From DATBLE01 sp963808815 (GTDB lineage: Bacteria > Actinomycetota > Thermoleophilia > Gaiellales > Gaiellaceae): a stretch of 64,000 bases of DNA. Below, piece by piece: positions 61,258 to 64,000 of this stretch; positions within the stretch are counted from its first letter, which is position 1, and every line of letters starts with the position of its first letter. A program made the position numbers and the translations under genes. The stretch covers positions 122,178-186,177 of the forward strand of contig CAWEGI010000002.1 of assembly GCA_963808815.1 (NCBI GenBank), given 5' to 3'. The notes under the pieces are model-generated. The model was not told the origin of the DNA. It did not search any database and was given only the letters and a program-made list of their open reading frames with translations.

Positions 61258-61449
61258 ATGTCCGAAGCCGACAAGCACCCGGTGCTTGGTTCGCGACGGA
61301 CGGGTGCGGGGCTGCATCTGGCGGGGCTTGTCGTGAGCTCTCTAGCGGGCGGCACGATCCGGCGCGTCACGGTCGACGTCACTAGGCGGGTGCGCTCAGG
61401 ATGGTCAGGAACGGCCAGCGCCGAATACGCGGGCGCACCTACGACGTGA
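61258..61449 (+). CDS. Small protein of unknown function
   Basis: 63 residues from ATG 61258, with AGGAG 6 nt upstream (61247-61251), a convincing ribosome-binding site. Sequence is basic and Gly/Thr-rich (SRRTGAGLHLAGLVVSSLAG). No family recognised. Confidence 0.5.
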   Translation: MSEADKHPVLGSRRTGAGLHLAGLVVSSLAGGTIRRVTVDVTRRVRSGWSGTASAEYAGAPTT

Positions 61450-61539
61450 GCGAATGCACCGCACCTGTCACTCGGCAAGCGGGGCCGCTCGGACGCCGTT
61501 GAGACCGCCCGTCCATCGAAGGCGACCGGTTCGTCTTCT

Positions 61540-62256
61540 TCAGCCGGCGGTGACGTATTGGTGTCGAGCGGCTGCGACTGCCTCGATGCGCGAATGCACG
61601 CGTAGCGTCCGGAGGATCCCGCGGATGTGATTGCGGACGGTCTCGGTGCTGAGGTGGAGCTCGTCAGCGATCTGCTTGGTTGAGTGGCCGTGCTCGAGCA
61701 GGTGTAGCACTTCGCTCTGTCGTGGTGTCAGGTATGGGTGAGGCTGTATAGGAGTCTCTTCGCTTACGTCTAGAACCTGGCCGAAGACTCCGATCACCCG
61801 TTCTCCGTTGCGGAGCGGGACAGCGCTGACCTCGATCTCGACAGGCTCGCCGTCGACACCGATGACGACGCTCTTGTTGTCTGAGCCCTGCGCTGGGCCG
61901 AACAGGTTCCGGGTGAAGATTTCCTGTGCGCGGCGCTTCTCCTCTGGCGCCACGACGGAGGTGAAGTGCCGGCCGCGCACGTCCCCGACCAGCGCGCGTG
62001 CTGCCGGATTCAACCAACGGATGATTCCGTGCGGATCGATCACGTAGGCGGGCACCCGGACCCGATCGATCGCGTCCTCAACATCGCCCCCGATTGCTTC
62101 GAGCGTCGACACCGGCTGGAGTCTGCTCAGGTTGGCGATGCGTTGCAAGCATCTGTTCTTTGCCGTCGCCGCTTCGGGTCCGGCGCCTGGGTGGCGACAT
62201 CCCCTAGCGGCCAGATCACTCTGGGTCGTTAGGAGGCGCCGTCCGAACATTGACAA
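61540..62256 (-). CDS. PAS-domain LuxR-type transcriptional regulator
   Basis: 238 residues. Residues about 60-165 form a PAS sensor (VPAYVIDPHGIIRWLNPAA, then VIGVDGEPVEIEVSAVPLRN). The C-terminal LuxR helix-turn-helix reads LTPRQSEVLHLLEHGHSTKQ and IADELHLSTETVRNHIRGIL. It likely binds a ligand or redox signal and controls transcription. No partner gene is adjacent. Start is uncertain; the N-terminal 40 residues are low in conserved features. Confidence 0.82.
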   Translation of the reverse strand: MSMFGRRLLTTQSDLAARGCRHPGAGPEAATAKNRCLQRIANLSRLQPVSTLEAIGGDVEDAIDRVRVPAYVIDPHGIIRWLNPAARALVGDVRGRHFTSVVAPEEKRRAQEIFTRNLFGPAQGSDNKSVVIGVDGEPVEIEVSAVPLRNGERVIGVFGQVLDVSEETPIQPHPYLTPRQSEVLHLLEHGHSTKQIADELHLSTETVRNHIRGILRTLRVHSRIEAVAAARHQYVTAG

Positions 62257-62342
62257 GCCCGCGATCGACTTGCGCCGCAGGATTTACGGAACCCATACGT
62301 TCGCCGCATCTGCCGGCACGCGAATAGCCGTCGTAGTTAGTG

Positions 62343-62558
62343 ATGGAGGAGACGGTGGATACCGGGGGCGCTGGGCGTGCGGCCTACACCCTGCACGAAG
62401 AAAAGAGCGAAGTGAGGTACCGGTGGGTGATCGAGCGGGCGGACGGGAGCGTGTGCTTTCGTCTGGCGCGCAACGAATGGAGTTTGGCCGAGGAGATCCT
62501 TCACAACCTCCTTCACGAGCCCGGCTGCGAGGAGGAGAGCCGGCGAGACGCCGCGTAG
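62343..62558 (+). CDS. Small protein of unknown function
   Basis: 71 residues from ATG 62343. Charged (EKSEVRYRWVIERADGSVCF, ARNEWSLAEEILHNLLHEPG). It has no domain I recognise. Divergent from the LuxR gene. Confidence 0.45.
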   Translation: MEETVDTGGAGRAAYTLHEEKSEVRYRWVIERADGSVCFRLARNEWSLAEEILHNLLHEPGCEEESRRDAA

Positions 62559-63061
62559 CCAGCATGAGGCGCGGGCACGGCGTCAGGCCTGAGAACGGAG
62601 ACAGCCACATTCGGCTCTCGCGCGGACCAAACGTACGGACAGGCCAACGGCCCGCCCATGGCTCGGAACGGTTGTCCGCTGGGTCAACATCCGTGCTACC
62701 AATCGTGATACCGAACTGAGCGAATCTGAGCGAACCTGGCTCAACCGGCGTCACCTGAGCAAGCCGAGGCGGTCAGGGCCGAACCGACCCGGGGCCAATC
62801 GCACCTAGGAGGTCGCCGGTTCGAGTCCGGCTAGCTCCATTCCTTCGATTTGCAGGGGTGACGGGAAGAACCAACTTGCCGCGTACGAACCCCAGGAGCG
62901 GTTCGAGTCCAGTTCGACCCACTCTCGTCGCGAGCCTCGTAGTTATCCGGCCCAACCACCACGACAAGGCGTGGACATGGAGCCGCGGTTGAAGGGCGAG
63001 ACCCGCGAGGCGTTCATCGGCAGCGTTCGTCGCTCAGGGCCTCAAATGGCCTTCGTGTCCG
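62559..63061. other. Non-coding region with tRNA remnants
   Basis: 503 bp without a gene. It holds the tRNA-like fragment at 62811-62839 and a weaker GGTTCGAGTCC match at 62899-62909. Confidence 0.4.
62811..62839 (+). tRNA. 3'-end fragment of a tRNA gene (possible attachment-site scar)
   Basis: Perfect T arm GCCGG-TTCGAGT-CCGGC followed by an acceptor strand TAGCTCC and A. The 5' half is absent. Such fragments are left when elements insert at tRNA 3' ends. Confidence 0.45.
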
Positions 63062-64000
63062 TCAGACCGGCTCAGCAGCGAGCTCGTGCCGCAATCGATC
63101 GGGTTCCTCGAGCGTGCCAAGGCGATCGAGGATGGCGAGCGCCTCCTGCGCGCCCGCCGTGGCCTCAATGTCGTTACCCATGAGCCGTTCGGCGCGGCCC
63201 AGGGCTCCTAACGCGAGTCCGAGTTCGTTCTCGGAGCGGCTCGCCCGCAGCGTCTCGATTGCTGCCTCGAGCCAGCGCACCGCCTCTTCAGCGTCGCCCT
63301 GAGCCAGGGCCACCTCTCCCAGGCGCCGTCCGCTGGCGCCGAGGAAGAAGTTCGCCCCGCTCCTCGCGGCCGCGCCGTGGATCTCCAGGAGCGTCTGGTG
63401 TGCCCGCGCGTAGTCACCGGCGGTCACGTACGCGTCAGCCAGCCGCGGCGCGAGGAAGCTCCACGCCATCTCATGGCGCGCCGCCTTGGCCATCGGGACG
63501 ATCTGCTCGAGGATTGGTAGGCCTTCGTCAACGGCCCCCGTATGACAGAGCGCCGGCGCCATGAAGCCGAAGGCGAAACCGCGGAAGTAGACGGTCGGGG
63601 CGGTCTCCTTCGCGGCGTTACCGTATTCGAGCGCGGTCGCCCAGTCCCGTTTCTCGACGCAGACGAGTGCGCCGATCGCGTTGCAGAACGAGACCATGCC
63701 GGCGTCGGAACGCTCCGTGCCTGTCGCCACAGCTTCGTCGAGCTCGTGCAGCGCGGCTTCCCAGCGCCCCGCCATCATGTAGGTGAGCGCGGCGCCGGCT
63801 TGTGTGTACATGTACGCCATCGGGTCGAAGCTGACGGCGAGGTGCTTGAGCGCCCGCTCCTCGTAACGGTGGGCGCGCCCGTAGTCGCCGAGCAGCATGT
63901 GCGCCCATTGCACTTGGTTGCATGCGAGTGCCGCGTGCTCGTGGTTGCCGGACCGCCGCAGAGCCGAGTGCTCGGTGCGCGGGCTCTCTCCCCTGCTCGT
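63062..64000 (-). CDS. TPR-rich protein, N-terminal part beyond the window
   Basis: At least 312 residues, open at the right edge. It consists of helical TPR-like repeats (AGRWEAALHELDEAV, GDYARAHQTLLEI, QGDAEEAVRWLEAAIETLRA) and ends at TGA 63062. It resembles the C-terminal halves of the cyclase/ATPase proteins at 18.2 and 35.2 kb, so it is probably a third member of that type, but the catalytic part is not visible. Confidence 0.65.
   Translation of the reverse strand, partial: TSRGESPRTEHSALRRSGNHEHAALACNQVQWAHMLLGDYGRAHRYEERALKHLAVSFDPMAYMYTQAGAALTYMMAGRWEAALHELDEAVATGTERSDAGMVSFCNAIGALVCVEKRDWATALEYGNAAKETAPTVYFRGFAFGFMAPALCHTGAVDEGLPILEQIVPMAKAARHEMAWSFLAPRLADAYVTAGDYARAHQTLLEIHGAAARSGANFFLGASGRRLGEVALAQGDAEEAVRWLEAAIETLRASRSENELGLALGALGRAERLMGNDIEATAGAQEALAILDRLGTLEEPDRLRHELAAEPV

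Noticed and set aside
62773..62967. A 64-codon minus-strand ORF with TRTGDLLGA
   Set aside because: It is antisense to the tRNA 3'-end fragment, a well-known source of spurious proteins.

Overview
The window is GC-rich, densely packed DNA with GTG/ATG starts and many 4-bp ATGA or GTGA overlaps. Its gene content (Lhr helicase, Nei glycosylase, ParA next to FtsZ, cyclase-ATPase-TPR regulators, secreted cysteine-paired repeat proteins, methylcrotonyl-CoA carboxylase) suggests a high-GC actinobacterium. My best guess is the class Thermoleophilia (Gaiellales/Solirubrobacterales), probably from an environmental or metagenomic assembly. That placement is inference. No rRNA gene, CRISPR array or replication origin was seen; one tRNA gene is present.

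Layout. 1-11 kb is core DNA: a secreted metallopeptidase, lhr, nei, and a parA-ftsZ pair in which FtsZ has a long acidic, proline-rich N-terminal extension. 11-18 kb is an accessory, less GC-rich region. In it, three lone plus-strand genes for exported or membrane proteins alternate with four copies of a bulged-hairpin repeat, followed by a trypsin-like protease and a large secreted protein. 18.2-21.2 kb encodes a cyclase/ATPase/TPR regulator. 21.3-26.9 kb is a small integrated element: HTH+HNH module, zinc-finger genes, RecA-like replication ATPase, excisionase-like HTH and tyrosine integrase. 26.9-57.7 kb is again core metabolism: gamma-glutamyltransferase, hisC, meaB, threonine dehydratase, a second cyclase/ATPase/TPR protein, metallo-beta-lactamase/rhodanese, acyl-CoA dehydrogenase with leucyl aminopeptidase, carboxylase alpha and beta subunits, enoyl-CoA hydratase, adenine deaminase, a Tat-exported FAD oxidase, and a secreted TIG-domain protein. 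57.7-63 kb, after tRNA-Trp, is a decayed mobile region: a truncated Panacea-like gene, a methyltransferase pseudogene, a second HTH+HNH module and a tRNA 3'-end fragment. The right edge holds part of another TPR protein.

How genes work together. Isovaleryl-CoA dehydrogenase-like, methylcrotonyl-CoA carboxylase-like and enoyl-CoA hydratase genes are spread over 39.9-52 kb and would form a leucine/branched-acid breakdown route, next to a leucyl aminopeptidase. ParA and FtsZ overlap and are translationally coupled, which suggests that positioning and division act together.

Two window-wide patterns stand out. First, most promoter-proximal genes have a TANNNT -10 box 6-10 nt before the start codon, which implies leaderless or nearly leaderless mRNAs. 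Second, many otherwise good genes (lhr, meaB, ggt, integrase, a lipoprotein hydrolase, an unknown gene at 7.2 kb, several element genes) are broken by one-base indels, mostly single-base insertions of C or G. This looks like an assembly or base-calling artefact, so those genes are annotated across the shifts.
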